Shown here one piece after another: positions 7,463 to 15,133 of a DNA stretch of 15,685 bases. Every line of letters starts with the position of its first letter. The first letter of the stretch is position 1. The stretch lies in assembly GCA_003452915.1 (NCBI GenBank), contig DMMZ01000045.1, positions 74,472 through 90,156 on the forward strand. Direction: 5' to 3'. The notes under the pieces were generated by a model that made no database searches, was not told the DNA's origin, and saw only the letters and a list, made by a program, of their open reading frames with translations. The position numbers were made by a program, and so were the translations under genes. The DNA comes from Clostridiales bacterium (lineage in GTDB: Bacteria; Bacillota; Clostridia; Oscillospirales; CAG-382).

Positions 7463-7550
7463 TGGCTGACAAATTATAAACCTCACCAAGATGAAACCTC
7501 ACAACGAGGAAAACTTCCGTTTCATCATTACAAATGTGCATATTGATTTT

Positions 7551-7599
7551 ACCGGGTTTAGGCATTTACTTTGGAGATGCTCATTCCGGTTATTTTTTT
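7551..7599 (+). terminator. Probable terminator of the small transcription unit
   Basis: ACCGG (7551-7555) pairs with CCGGT (7586-7590), with further internal pairing of GGCATT against AGATGC, and is followed at once by TATTTTTTT (7591-7599). The stem is interrupted, so it is weaker than the other terminators here. Between the small ORF and this site, GATGAAA (7490-7496) and TTTCATC (7520-7526) form another hairpin that contains CCTC/GAGG. Confidence 0.5.
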
Positions 7600-7768
7600 G
7601 CGTAAACGGCTGCTTAACGTAAAAAATTTAAAACAGAAGTGGGTGTTAAATTTGCATTTTAAGTTAAACTAACGGATGATATTTTAACTTAATCTGCTTG
7701 ATTTTTTATGAATTCAAGTATTATATACACTATATGAATTCGCATTGTTTTTTAAAAACAGAGGTTTT
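7600..7768 (+). promoter_or_regulatory. Promoter and operator-like region of the ABC/DUF1854 operon
   Basis: Non-coding, about 170 bp. A possible promoter is TTGATT (7698-7703), 18-bp spacer, TATATA (7722-7727). Just upstream is a perfect 10-bp inverted repeat, TTAAGTTAAA (7659-7668) and TTTAACTTAA (7683-7692), 14 bp apart. Around the -10 a direct repeat TATGAATTC occurs at 7707-7715 and 7733-7741, 26 bp apart. Both arrangements would suit a dimeric regulator, though in such AT-rich DNA some repeats arise by chance. Confidence 0.45.
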
Positions 7769-10063
7769 ATGATCACTTTACACAAATTTTCAACTACTAT
7801 AAATGAATACTTTTCCTCAAAAGAAGTAAAAGTTGAGGAAGCATTATTTTTAATGAAAAGCGATCTAGGTGCTGATTCTGTCTATAAAGACGTCTATATC
7901 GTCATAGACAAAGAGGGTATTTCGGTTGCAGAAGGTTTTATGGTGTTCGAACGGTTGGGGAAAAATTTTAACGGAAACCCTATGCGTGCCGAACATTTTG
8001 AAGAAACTAGGTACGAGCGGTTTTTAATCTCGGAGCTGGAGGAAGCTCAGGTTGAACAATTGATTTCAACCGGCAGAGTTACTGCGTTGCGGGATAAAGA
8101 ATCAGTGTTTTTATTTAACTTTTCAAGTACATATAAAAGGGAAGCGGGAATTTTATGCCGAGCCTTTAATGACCTTAAAAAGGAAGGTAAAATCAACGAG
8201 GAGAAACTGCAAGACTCTGATTACGAAAAAAATTCCTGTCCAAAATGTGGCAGAAGGTATCCCGATCCCGACCGTAAGATATGTCCCAAGTGCATGGATA
8301 AAGTTAAGCTGATAAAAAAGATAAGCAAATTATTTTTGCATTATAAAGGCTATATTTTCCTTATATTATTTTCACTGTCGTTAATAGCGGCGCTGGGTGC
8401 AGTAACTCCTTATGTCAGCAACAAGATATTCTATGACGACGTTCTGAAAGAAGGCGGGAAATATTACGGCGAGATAATGAAAATTATACTTGTCATGATA
8501 GGCGTAAGATTTGCTTCTCTTCTTGTCAGCCTTTTAAACGGTGCAATCTCCGCAAAAGTATCCGCAGAGGTTACATACGACCTTAGAAAAACTATTTTTA
8601 ACAACATAAGCCGCCTTTCGTTATCGTTCTTTACCAAAAGACAAACCGGCGGTCTTATGACACAGATAAACAACGACTCCAACACATTATACTTTTTCTT
8701 CTGTGATGGATTCCCTTATTTTGTGCTGAATATCGTACAATTAGTCGTGTTTATGGTAATTATGTTTATTATAAATCCCATACTCGCCCTGTACGCATTT
8801 ATCACAGTTCCGTTATTTTTCGTATCATTTAAGTTTATTTTTCTTGCATTTGAAAAATTGTATGCAAAATCATGGTCACGCAGACGTTCATTCAACTCGT
8901 TGATTGCGGATGTTCTAAACGGAATGCGTGTAGTTAAGTCATTCTCTCGTGAGGACGATGAGATGAAGCGCTTTGACAAACGCAGTAAATCTTTCGCTGA
9001 AGCAAATGTAGAAATAGGAACAAAAGCTGCAAAGATATTTCCGCTTTTATTCTTCCTGCTCAGGATAGGTTCATATATTGTTTGGGGTATCGGCGGCTGG
9101 CAGGTAATGAATCATACTGGAAACATGAACTTCGCTACTCTGATGACATTTATTGCGTATTTCGGTCTTATTTACGGTCCTATCGAGTTTCTTGCCGATG
9201 TTTCCAACTGGTGGAGTGAGTGCCTTAACTCGATGCAAAGACTCTTTGAAATTACCGAAGCATCTCCGGAGGTTAAAGAAAGCGAAAACGCTGTAACTAT
9301 TGAAAATATGAAGGGCGAAGTAGAATTCAAAGATGTTTCCTTCTCTTATGTAGACAACCGCAAGGTTATAGACGGAATAAGCTTTAATGTACCGGCAGGA
9401 AGTACACTTGGTATAGTCGGACATACGGGTGCAGGCAAAAGTACCCTTGCTAACCTTATGACAAGACTTTACAATACCGAGGACGGAGATATATTTATCG
9501 ACGGAATAAACATAAAGGATATTTCATTTGAGACGCTGAGAAGATCGGTTTCGATAGTTTCGCAGGAGACCTATCTGTTCAGAGGTTCGATTTTAGAAAA
9601 TATTCGTTATGCCTGTCCCGAGGCTACAAACGATCAGGTTATTGCTGCTTCGGTTATCGCAAGCGCACATTCTTTTATAATTAAATATCCCGACGGTTAT
9701 CATACACAAATAGGTTTTGGCAACAAAGAATTATCCGGTGGAGAACGTCAACGAATTTCTATTGCCAGAGCAATATTGAAAAATCCTCAGATTCTCATTC
9801 TTGACGAAGCTACAGCCGCAATGGATACACAGACAGAAAGGCAGATTCAGGAGGCTCTTAACCGACTCACAAAGGGAAGAACCACTATTATTATAGCTCA
9901 CCGTCTGTCAACCTTAAGGGATGCAGATAATCTGATAGTTATTGAAAACGGTAAAATGCCGGAGAGCGGTACCGCTAAGGAACTTTTGCAAAAGAAGGGC
10001 GTTTATTACAAGCTATATAAAATGCAGGCAGAAGCTCTTAAAACAATAGGAATAGAAACGTAA
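7769..10063 (+). CDS. ABC exporter half-transporter with N-terminal zinc-ribbon extension (subunit A)
   Basis: 764 residues from the ATG at 7769 (GAGG at 7761-7764, short 4-nt spacer; an upstream TTG at 7745 lacks a ribosome binding site). Residues 1-155 are a soluble region of beta strands ending in a helix, perhaps PH-like. A zinc ribbon follows, CPKC (157-160) and CPKC (172-175). The six-helix ABC exporter membrane domain spans about 190-490, with the coupling-loop region FFTKRQTGGLMTQINND. The nucleotide-binding domain (about 515-745) has Walker A GHTGAGKST (551-559), the Q loop in VSQETYLF, signature LSGGERQ (655-661), Walker B ILILDE (675-680) and the H-loop His711. All catalytic residues are intact. 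It couples ATP hydrolysis to export of an unknown substrate. Usual half-exporters are about 580 residues; the extra 180 are the N-terminal extension. It probably pairs with the similar protein at 10758. Confidence 0.93.
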   Translation: MITLHKFSTTINEYFSSKEVKVEEALFLMKSDLGADSVYKDVYIVIDKEGISVAEGFMVFERLGKNFNGNPMRAEHFEETRYERFLISELEEAQVEQLISTGRVTALRDKESVFLFNFSSTYKREAGILCRAFNDLKKEGKINEEKLQDSDYEKNSCPKCGRRYPDPDRKICPKCMDKVKLIKKISKLFLHYKGYIFLILFSLSLIAALGAVTPYVSNKIFYDDVLKEGGKYYGEIMKIILVMIGVRFASLLVSLLNGAISAKVSAEVTYDLRKTIFNNISRLSLSFFTKRQTGGLMTQINNDSNTLYFFFCDGFPYFVLNIVQLVVFMVIMFIINPILALYAFITVPLFFVSFKFIFLAFEKLYAKSWSRRRSFNSLIADVLNGMRVVKSFSREDDEMKRFDKRSKSFAEANVEIGTKAAKIFPLLFFLLRIGSYIVWGIGGWQVMNHTGNMNFATLMTFIAYFGLIYGPIEFLADVSNWWSECLNSMQRLFEITEASPEVKESENAVTIENMKGEVEFKDVSFSYVDNRKVIDGISFNVPAGSTLGIVGHTGAGKSTLANLMTRLYNTEDGDIFIDGINIKDISFETLRRSVSIVSQETYLFRGSILENIRYACPEATNDQVIAASVIASAHSFIIKYPDGYHTQIGFGNKELSGGERQRISIARAILKNPQILILDEATAAMDTQTERQIQEALNRLTKGRTTIIIAHRLSTLRDADNLIVIENGKMPESGTAKELLQKKGVYYKLYKMQAEALKTIGIET

Positions 10064-10134
10064 AAGAATCGTTTACGATTCTTTTACTCTAGGAAAAAAC
10101 GATGGCGAACACTAAAGTTCGGCACCCGTTTTTT
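10061..10134 (+). terminator. Two hairpins between the ABC gene and the DUF1854 gene (partial terminator or RNA stabiliser)
   Basis: A perfect 11-bp hairpin begins at the stop codon itself: TAAAAGAATCG (10061-10071), loop TTTA, CGATTCTTTTA (10076-10086). A second, AAAAAACG (10094-10101) with CGTTTTTT (10127-10134), encloses TGGCGAAC pairing with GTTCGGCA around ACTAAA with one mismatch, and ends in six T. The second has the form of an intrinsic terminator, so read-through to the next genes may be partial. Confidence 0.55.
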
Positions 10135-10172
10135 GACAACTTAGTGATTATAAGGAGATAACTAATTTATAT

Positions 10173-10736
10173 ATGGAAAACTTTTTAGATTTAGCTGAGA
10201 TAAAATACTTTAACTCTGAAAACGCAAAGATTTACAGAACAAAAAGCGGATTTGCCGCTATGAAGGCTTTTATGCCCCCAATAAAAAAAGACGACTTATC
10301 GGAGGAAAATCATGACAATACACCTGATTGGCAGGACTTAGGCAGGGTGTATTTTCATAGAATGTTTCCGTTCGATTCGCCCGATGAGTTTATTTCAGTA
10401 TTAGATAAGGATGGCAAGGAATATGGTGTTATAAGAAATTTAATTGATTTCTCAGGTGAGGATGCTGAGATAATAAGCGAGACTCTTTATAGAAAATACC
10501 TTTGTCCCGAAATAACCAAAATATTATCTCTCAAAGAGCGGCTTGGTTACTCATATTGGGAGGTAGAAACAGATAAAGGCAGGATGAACTTCTCCATGCA
10601 CGACACCTTCCGCAACATTGCGCGAGTCAGCGACACAAGACTGGTACTATCGGATGTTGACGGAAACCGTTTCAGCGTTAAGGATACCCTTGCTCTTGAC
10701 AGAAAGAGCTACAGAAAAATTGAACTTTATCTGTAG
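10173..10736 (+). CDS. DUF1854 family protein
   Basis: 187 residues, soluble, no signal peptide. It matches DUF1854 in layout: an N-terminal region (about 1-50), then FHRMFPFDSPDEFISVLDKD (about 65-85), a block of YGVIRNLIDFSGEDAEIISE, a helix LCPEITKILSLKERLGYSYW, TDKGRMNFSMHD, and the C-terminal DGNRFSVKDTLALDRKSYRK, which carries the G-N-R and L-D-x-x-S pattern. AGGAG (10153-10157) is 15 nt from the ATG, wider than usual; no better start is seen. DUF1854 proteins are known from gene neighbourhoods with ABC exporters, including those labelled cyanophycin-associated, but their activity is unknown. Its place between two ABC half-transporters suggests an accessory or regulatory subunit. Confidence 0.87.
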   Translation: MENFLDLAEIKYFNSENAKIYRTKSGFAAMKAFMPPIKKDDLSEENHDNTPDWQDLGRVYFHRMFPFDSPDEFISVLDKDGKEYGVIRNLIDFSGEDAEIISETLYRKYLCPEITKILSLKERLGYSYWEVETDKGRMNFSMHDTFRNIARVSDTRLVLSDVDGNRFSVKDTLALDRKSYRKIELYL

Positions 10737-10757
10737 TCAACATAGAAAGGCAATAAT

Positions 10758-12965
10758 ATGAAAATAAAACCACTAACGTCACCTGAACAGCTTCGGGCAC
10801 GTGAAAAGGTAAAGACAACTGCCGGCGGTAAAGCCGAATATGGTTTTGATTTTAATCTGTCCCGTAATAACAATAATGTGTACGGTGCTGCTGTAATAAG
10901 CTGCGGTATTATATATATTACAATCATAGATACTAAAGACAAAACCGAAAAAAATGAACAGCTAGTTATTAAAAATGCAGGAGAATTCAGATACATAAAC
11001 AATATAGGCTGTGTCTCCATAGAATATACAATAAACGGTGAGGATTACGAGCTTTGCCGTTCGGATATGAGCAATGCACTGGCTATTCAAGCAGCGGTTA
11101 AAAAAATGACCGCCGTGAAGGAAGGCAGAAGTATAGGAACAAATGATTTTACAGTTTGTCCCAAGTGCGGTAAAATTTTAAAACAGGGATCAACAGTATG
11201 TCTGCAATGTCTGGATAAAAAGAAATTGTTTATGCGATTGATGCCGTTTGCGAAGCCATATACAAAGCCTCTTGTATTTGCAATGCTTATGTTTATTTTA
11301 ATTGCCGGAATTAACACATATTTACCTTACCTTAACAAATATCTTATTGATGATCACATCAACTCGGAAAGTCCGAACTTTTCTACATTCTGGTTTATAA
11401 TTATCGCACTGGTATCCTTTGGATTGATAAAAGCAATTTCACAAATGATAAGACAGATGATAATGTCAAAAACGAGCAACTCAATTCTTGTTCATTTGCA
11501 AAAAATGCTTTACGAAAAGGTTCAGCAGCTGTCACTTACAGGAATTACAAGGCGTTCTGCCGGAGAGTTGATAACAAGAATTACAAGTGATACGCTTGTA
11601 TTAAAAGACTTTCTTGTAGGCTTGCTTCCCGAGCTTGTTCAGCAGTTGATGATAATGATCGGTGTTACGGTTATAATGTTGATTTTAGATTGGCAGCTTA
11701 CACTTATTGTAATGATACCTGTTCCGATCATGTTTCTTATATTTTCTGCAATACGAAAATTTACTCATAAGATTTTTCATCGTCAATGGCAGATGCAAAG
11801 TGATTTAGGTACGCTTTTATATGATGTTTTCTCGGGCATGCGTGTTGTTAAGGTATTCGGTACAGAACGTAAAGAAGAAGCAAAATTTAGCAAAGCGGCA
11901 AGAAGAGTAGCTGATATTTCCCAGAAGAATGAACTTACATGGAATATGATCGTTCCTTTTGCAGTGTTCGTAATGGGTATCGGTGAATATGCGGTGCTTT
12001 ATATTGTCGGGCAAAGAATTATTGACGGAACTATGCAGGTCGGTCAGCTGATGCAGTTCATTACATATGTTGCCACTATTTACGGACCTATTCGTTGGAT
12101 GGCTTTCGTTCCGAGAAGGTTGGCACATACAGCAACCTCTCTTGCAAAGGTTTTTGAAATAATAGATGAGAACAGCGAACTTACAGAAGATGAAATGCCT
12201 ATTACAGACGATGTATGCGGTAATATCGAGTTCAGGAATGCTAACTTCGGTTATAATAACTACGAATACGTTTTAAAAAATATTAACCTCCAAATTAAGA
12301 ACGGTGAGATGGTCGGGCTTGTAGGAAGAAGCGGAGTTGGTAAAACAACCGCTATTAATCTAATGATGCGTCTGTATGACATCACAACCGGAGAGCTTCT
12401 TGTTGACGGAACAAATATCAAAAAGTATTCGCAACACGCATTACGCTCACAAATGGGTGTGGTATTGCAGGAGACCTTCCTGTTTAACGGCACGATATTT
12501 AAGAATATTATATATGCAAAGCCTGACTCCACCCGCGACGAGGTAATCCGTGCCGCAAAGCTTGCAAACGCTCACGAATTTATCATGAAGCAACCAGATG
12601 GCTATAATACCTATGTCGGCGACAAGGGGCATACTCTCTCTGGTGGCGAACGGCAAAGAATAGCTATCGCAAGAGCAATTCTGCGTAACCCGAAGATTCT
12701 TATCCTTGATGAAGCAACTGCTTCGCTTGATACAGAAACAGAAAAGCTTATACAGGATTCGCTTAACCGCCTAATTGAGGGCAGAACAACGATAGCGATT
12801 GCACACCGTCTTTCCACATTGAGGAACGCAACAAAGCTTGTTGTCTTTGAAAAAGGTACGATCGAGGAGGTCGGCACACATGACGAGCTGATGCGTATAA
12901 ACGGAAGATATTATAAGCTGGTTATGGCTCAGCGTCAGATGAGCAAACTGATTAAGACAAAATAA
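10758..12965 (+). CDS. ABC exporter half-transporter with N-terminal PH-like and zinc-ribbon extension (subunit B)
   Basis: 735 residues; the ATG has AAAGG with a 7-nt spacer and lies 21 bp after the DUF1854 stop. Residues 1-125 look like a small beta domain closed by a helix (strands GAAVISCGIIYITIIDT, EFRYINNIG and VSIEYTINGEDYELC, then helix ALAIQAAVKKM), the pattern of bacterial PH-like domains. A zinc ribbon follows, CPKC (134-137) and CLQC (148-151). Six membrane helices span about 165-455. The nucleotide-binding domain has Walker A GRSGVGKTT (523-531), Q571, signature LSGGERQ (627-633), Walker B ILILDE (647-652) and His683. All are intact, so if it forms a heterodimer with subunit A both ATP sites should be active. 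The shared extension and fold show that the two subunits are paralogues, although clearly diverged. The substrate is unknown. Confidence 0.93.
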   Translation: MKIKPLTSPEQLRAREKVKTTAGGKAEYGFDFNLSRNNNNVYGAAVISCGIIYITIIDTKDKTEKNEQLVIKNAGEFRYINNIGCVSIEYTINGEDYELCRSDMSNALAIQAAVKKMTAVKEGRSIGTNDFTVCPKCGKILKQGSTVCLQCLDKKKLFMRLMPFAKPYTKPLVFAMLMFILIAGINTYLPYLNKYLIDDHINSESPNFSTFWFIIIALVSFGLIKAISQMIRQMIMSKTSNSILVHLQKMLYEKVQQLSLTGITRRSAGELITRITSDTLVLKDFLVGLLPELVQQLMIMIGVTVIMLILDWQLTLIVMIPVPIMFLIFSAIRKFTHKIFHRQWQMQSDLGTLLYDVFSGMRVVKVFGTERKEEAKFSKAARRVADISQKNELTWNMIVPFAVFVMGIGEYAVLYIVGQRIIDGTMQVGQLMQFITYVATIYGPIRWMAFVPRRLAHTATSLAKVFEIIDENSELTEDEMPITDDVCGNIEFRNANFGYNNYEYVLKNINLQIKNGEMVGLVGRSGVGKTTAINLMMRLYDITTGELLVDGTNIKKYSQHALRSQMGVVLQETFLFNGTIFKNIIYAKPDSTRDEVIRAAKLANAHEFIMKQPDGYNTYVGDKGHTLSGGERQRIAIARAILRNPKILILDEATASLDTETEKLIQDSLNRLIEGRTTIAIAHRLSTLRNATKLVVFEKGTIEEVGTHDELMRINGRYYKLVMAQRQMSKLIKTK

Positions 12966-12994
12966 AATCTTATATTAACATCGGAGATATAGCA

Positions 12995-15055
12995 ATGAAG
13001 CATACTTTAAAAAAGCGTTTTATTAACCTAATACTTGCTGCTGTATTACTTAGCGCAGTCCTTACGGGCTGCGCGTTTCCGCGTAATAATCCCAACTGGC
13101 TGGAAATGATGGAGCAGAGCGGTGGCTATATCTCCGATGATATTTCTGACGAAACATCAAATGATACAGGCGGTGAGAATAAAATCGATTACGCAGAGCA
13201 ACTCTCTGGTGAGAAAGCCAAGGAGTATGAAGGCGTATTTGATATCAGCGCTGCTTTGAAGGGTTATAAATATATTGATCAGGTTCAATTCATAAGCGAA
13301 AAAGAAATATTATTTTTAACTTATGATGTAGATAAGGTAGCGATATGCCTTTACGATATTTTTGAAGGTAAGAGCGACATTCTTCTTGAAACCAAGAACA
13401 GTGAAGAATTATTCGATTTACTGATATATCCTGATTTCAGTGCAATTTTATCTTATAATATAAAAGAGGACATTGAGATAGTATTTTATAAAAATTTAAA
13501 GGAAAACAAGGATTCATGTTTTAAAATAAAATCTAATTTGGATACGGAAAGCAATTATGTTTCTTATTTAGGTAAGCTTACTTATATAAAAGACAACTCT
13601 GTTTATTCAATAAACAATGATACAAAACAAACAGAAAAGATAGTTGATGTTACTTTTAAGACAGACGATATCTTTCTCGAGTCAACAGAAGACTGTCTTT
13701 ATATTACAAGCTATAAATACAACGAAGAAAACGGAAAAGAAGAAAATCATCTGCATATATTAAACACCGAATTTCAAGTAACAAGCAGTATTGATATCAC
13801 CGGTTATATACTGCTTCAGGATGATAACTTAACAATTCTTTCATCTGATAAACCTGATTTTTTCTACATAATAAATTCCGAAAAAATTAATTCTACAAAT
13901 TTTCTTAAGTTGAAAAGTGATTATGAAGAGCCCATCTGGGCTGATAATTCTTGCTTTATAACCAGTCAAAATGATCCTGAATGTATAGTACGTGTTTATG
14001 ATAATGAAGAGCAAAGCTGCATTTCAGAATTTCGTTTTAATAAAAAGAATTCTTCAATCGGGTATTCCGCTTTATCAAAGGACAAACGTCTGCTTGCGGT
14101 GTCATTTTATAAATCCGGGAAAACAGAAGAGGAAGACGAACTTTACTTTTACTTAATAATTCTTGATAATAAAGAACCTCCGGAAGGTAAATATACCTAC
14201 GATGAAACAAATTACGACAATCTAACAGAGCAAGGAAAACGTGCATATGACCTCGGTAAGGAATATGGTGTGGAAATTAATCTTTATGACGAAGCTGTTG
14301 AAGCTGATTATGACCCGTACTTTCCTGTTGTTCTCAACAATGAAAAGGTGATTAAGGATAGCCTTGACCGTCTTGAAAACGTACTTGAGAAATTTCCTGA
14401 GGGTTTCTTTAAAGAGCTTTGTAGCGGATACTTCTCGGATATGATAATTAATCTTACGGGAACTATAGAAAGTGATTCGGACGAGGAAGTTGCAAGTGCA
14501 AGAGCATTTTATTACGTTGACGAAGATTATAACCACATCATTGTTGCCGACTGTTCTTATAGCTATATGCTTGAGAACGCCTTTGCACATGAAATAATGC
14601 ATGCGATGGACGCTTATATTAGTTATAAATATTATAACAAAAAAAATGAAGGATACCCCGATTGGTACGACTATCTGCCAAAGAATTACGAATACAACAA
14701 TGATTATTTCGGCGATGATGGTGAGCCGTATGACAATTTAAAATATGTGCATGAAGGAGAAACCGCATTAAAAAATGTGTATTTCCTTGAGGTTTATCAA
14801 AAAACCTTTGCTTGTGAGGACAGAGCTGTATTGTTTGAGTATTTATTTGTTGCAGGTAGTGGATTTAAAGAAGTTTCTGCAAGATATGGCCTTGATTATC
14901 GGTTCGAAAGTGATCATATTACCGAACGTGCAATTTATATGTGTTCGATAATAAGAAAGTGTTTTAAAACTGTTAAAAAAACAGAACAGGCACAATGGGA
15001 AAAACAACTAAAAATTACAGCGGATAATATAGAAGATCTATTAAATGCAGCATAA
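12995..15055 (+). CDS. Secreted lipoprotein with C-terminal zinc-metallopeptidase-like domain
   Basis: 686 residues; GGAG (12983-12986) has an 8-nt spacer, and the gene starts 29 bp after subunit B, so it is probably in the same operon. The N-terminus is a lipoprotein signal: KKR, a hydrophobic stretch, then lipobox LTGC with Cys26 as the lipidated residue. An acidic linker (about 40-75) follows. Residues about 85-395 are strand-rich with repeats of the kind ILFLTYDVDKVAICLYD and LLAVSFYKSGK, resembling a beta-propeller or WD/TolB-like sensor domain, though repeat boundaries are unclear. The C-terminal third holds AHEIMHAMDAY with the HExxH motif at 532-536 and CEDRAVLFEYLF with Glu608 about 70 residues later, consistent with a gluzincin-type zinc site. 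I infer an extracellular membrane-anchored peptidase. The family is not recognised by name, and no activity can be claimed. Confidence 0.8.
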   Translation: MKHTLKKRFINLILAAVLLSAVLTGCAFPRNNPNWLEMMEQSGGYISDDISDETSNDTGGENKIDYAEQLSGEKAKEYEGVFDISAALKGYKYIDQVQFISEKEILFLTYDVDKVAICLYDIFEGKSDILLETKNSEELFDLLIYPDFSAILSYNIKEDIEIVFYKNLKENKDSCFKIKSNLDTESNYVSYLGKLTYIKDNSVYSINNDTKQTEKIVDVTFKTDDIFLESTEDCLYITSYKYNEENGKEENHLHILNTEFQVTSSIDITGYILLQDDNLTILSSDKPDFFYIINSEKINSTNFLKLKSDYEEPIWADNSCFITSQNDPECIVRVYDNEEQSCISEFRFNKKNSSIGYSALSKDKRLLAVSFYKSGKTEEEDELYFYLIILDNKEPPEGKYTYDETNYDNLTEQGKRAYDLGKEYGVEINLYDEAVEADYDPYFPVVLNNEKVIKDSLDRLENVLEKFPEGFFKELCSGYFSDMIINLTGTIESDSDEEVASARAFYYVDEDYNHIIVADCSYSYMLENAFAHEIMHAMDAYISYKYYNKKNEGYPDWYDYLPKNYEYNNDYFGDDGEPYDNLKYVHEGETALKNVYFLEVYQKTFACEDRAVLFEYLFVAGSGFKEVSARYGLDYRFESDHITERAIYMCSIIRKCFKTVKKTEQAQWEKQLKITADNIEDLLNAA

Positions 15056-15069
15056 ATGGTAGATTATAG

Positions 15070-15097
15070 TTGATTTTTCCGAAAAATAGTATATAAT
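15070..15097 (+). promoter_or_regulatory. Promoter of the glycyl-tRNA synthetase gene
   Basis: TTGATT (15070-15075), 16-bp spacer, TATAAT (15092-15097), about 37 bp before the ATG. No T-box fits in this short leader. No clear terminator was seen between the lipoprotein stop and this promoter, so some read-through from the ABC operon is possible. Confidence 0.65.
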
Positions 15098-15133
15098 ATT
15101 TCTCATACACAAAAGAAAGAGGATAAAACATAA

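Noticed and set aside
7323..7565. 80-codon minus-strand ORF with a hydrophobic stretch opposite the small ORF
   Set aside because: No ribosome binding site before its ATG, and it overlaps the better supported + strand unit; likely a shadow.
7600..7640. TTTTTTGCGT/ACGTAAAAAA hairpin as a terminator
   Set aside because: On the + strand the T run precedes the stem and A residues follow it, so it lacks the right form; the T run belongs to the terminator at 7551-7599.
10133..10161. TTGACA at 10133-10138 as an internal promoter for the DUF1854 gene
   Set aside because: No acceptable -10 at 16-18 bp; it overlaps the T run of the second hairpin.
7769..12965. Two ABC genes considered as a cyanophycin-associated system
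   Set aside because: The DUF1854 link fits, but no cyanophycin synthetase, cyanophycinase or related gene is in the window, so the name is not justified.
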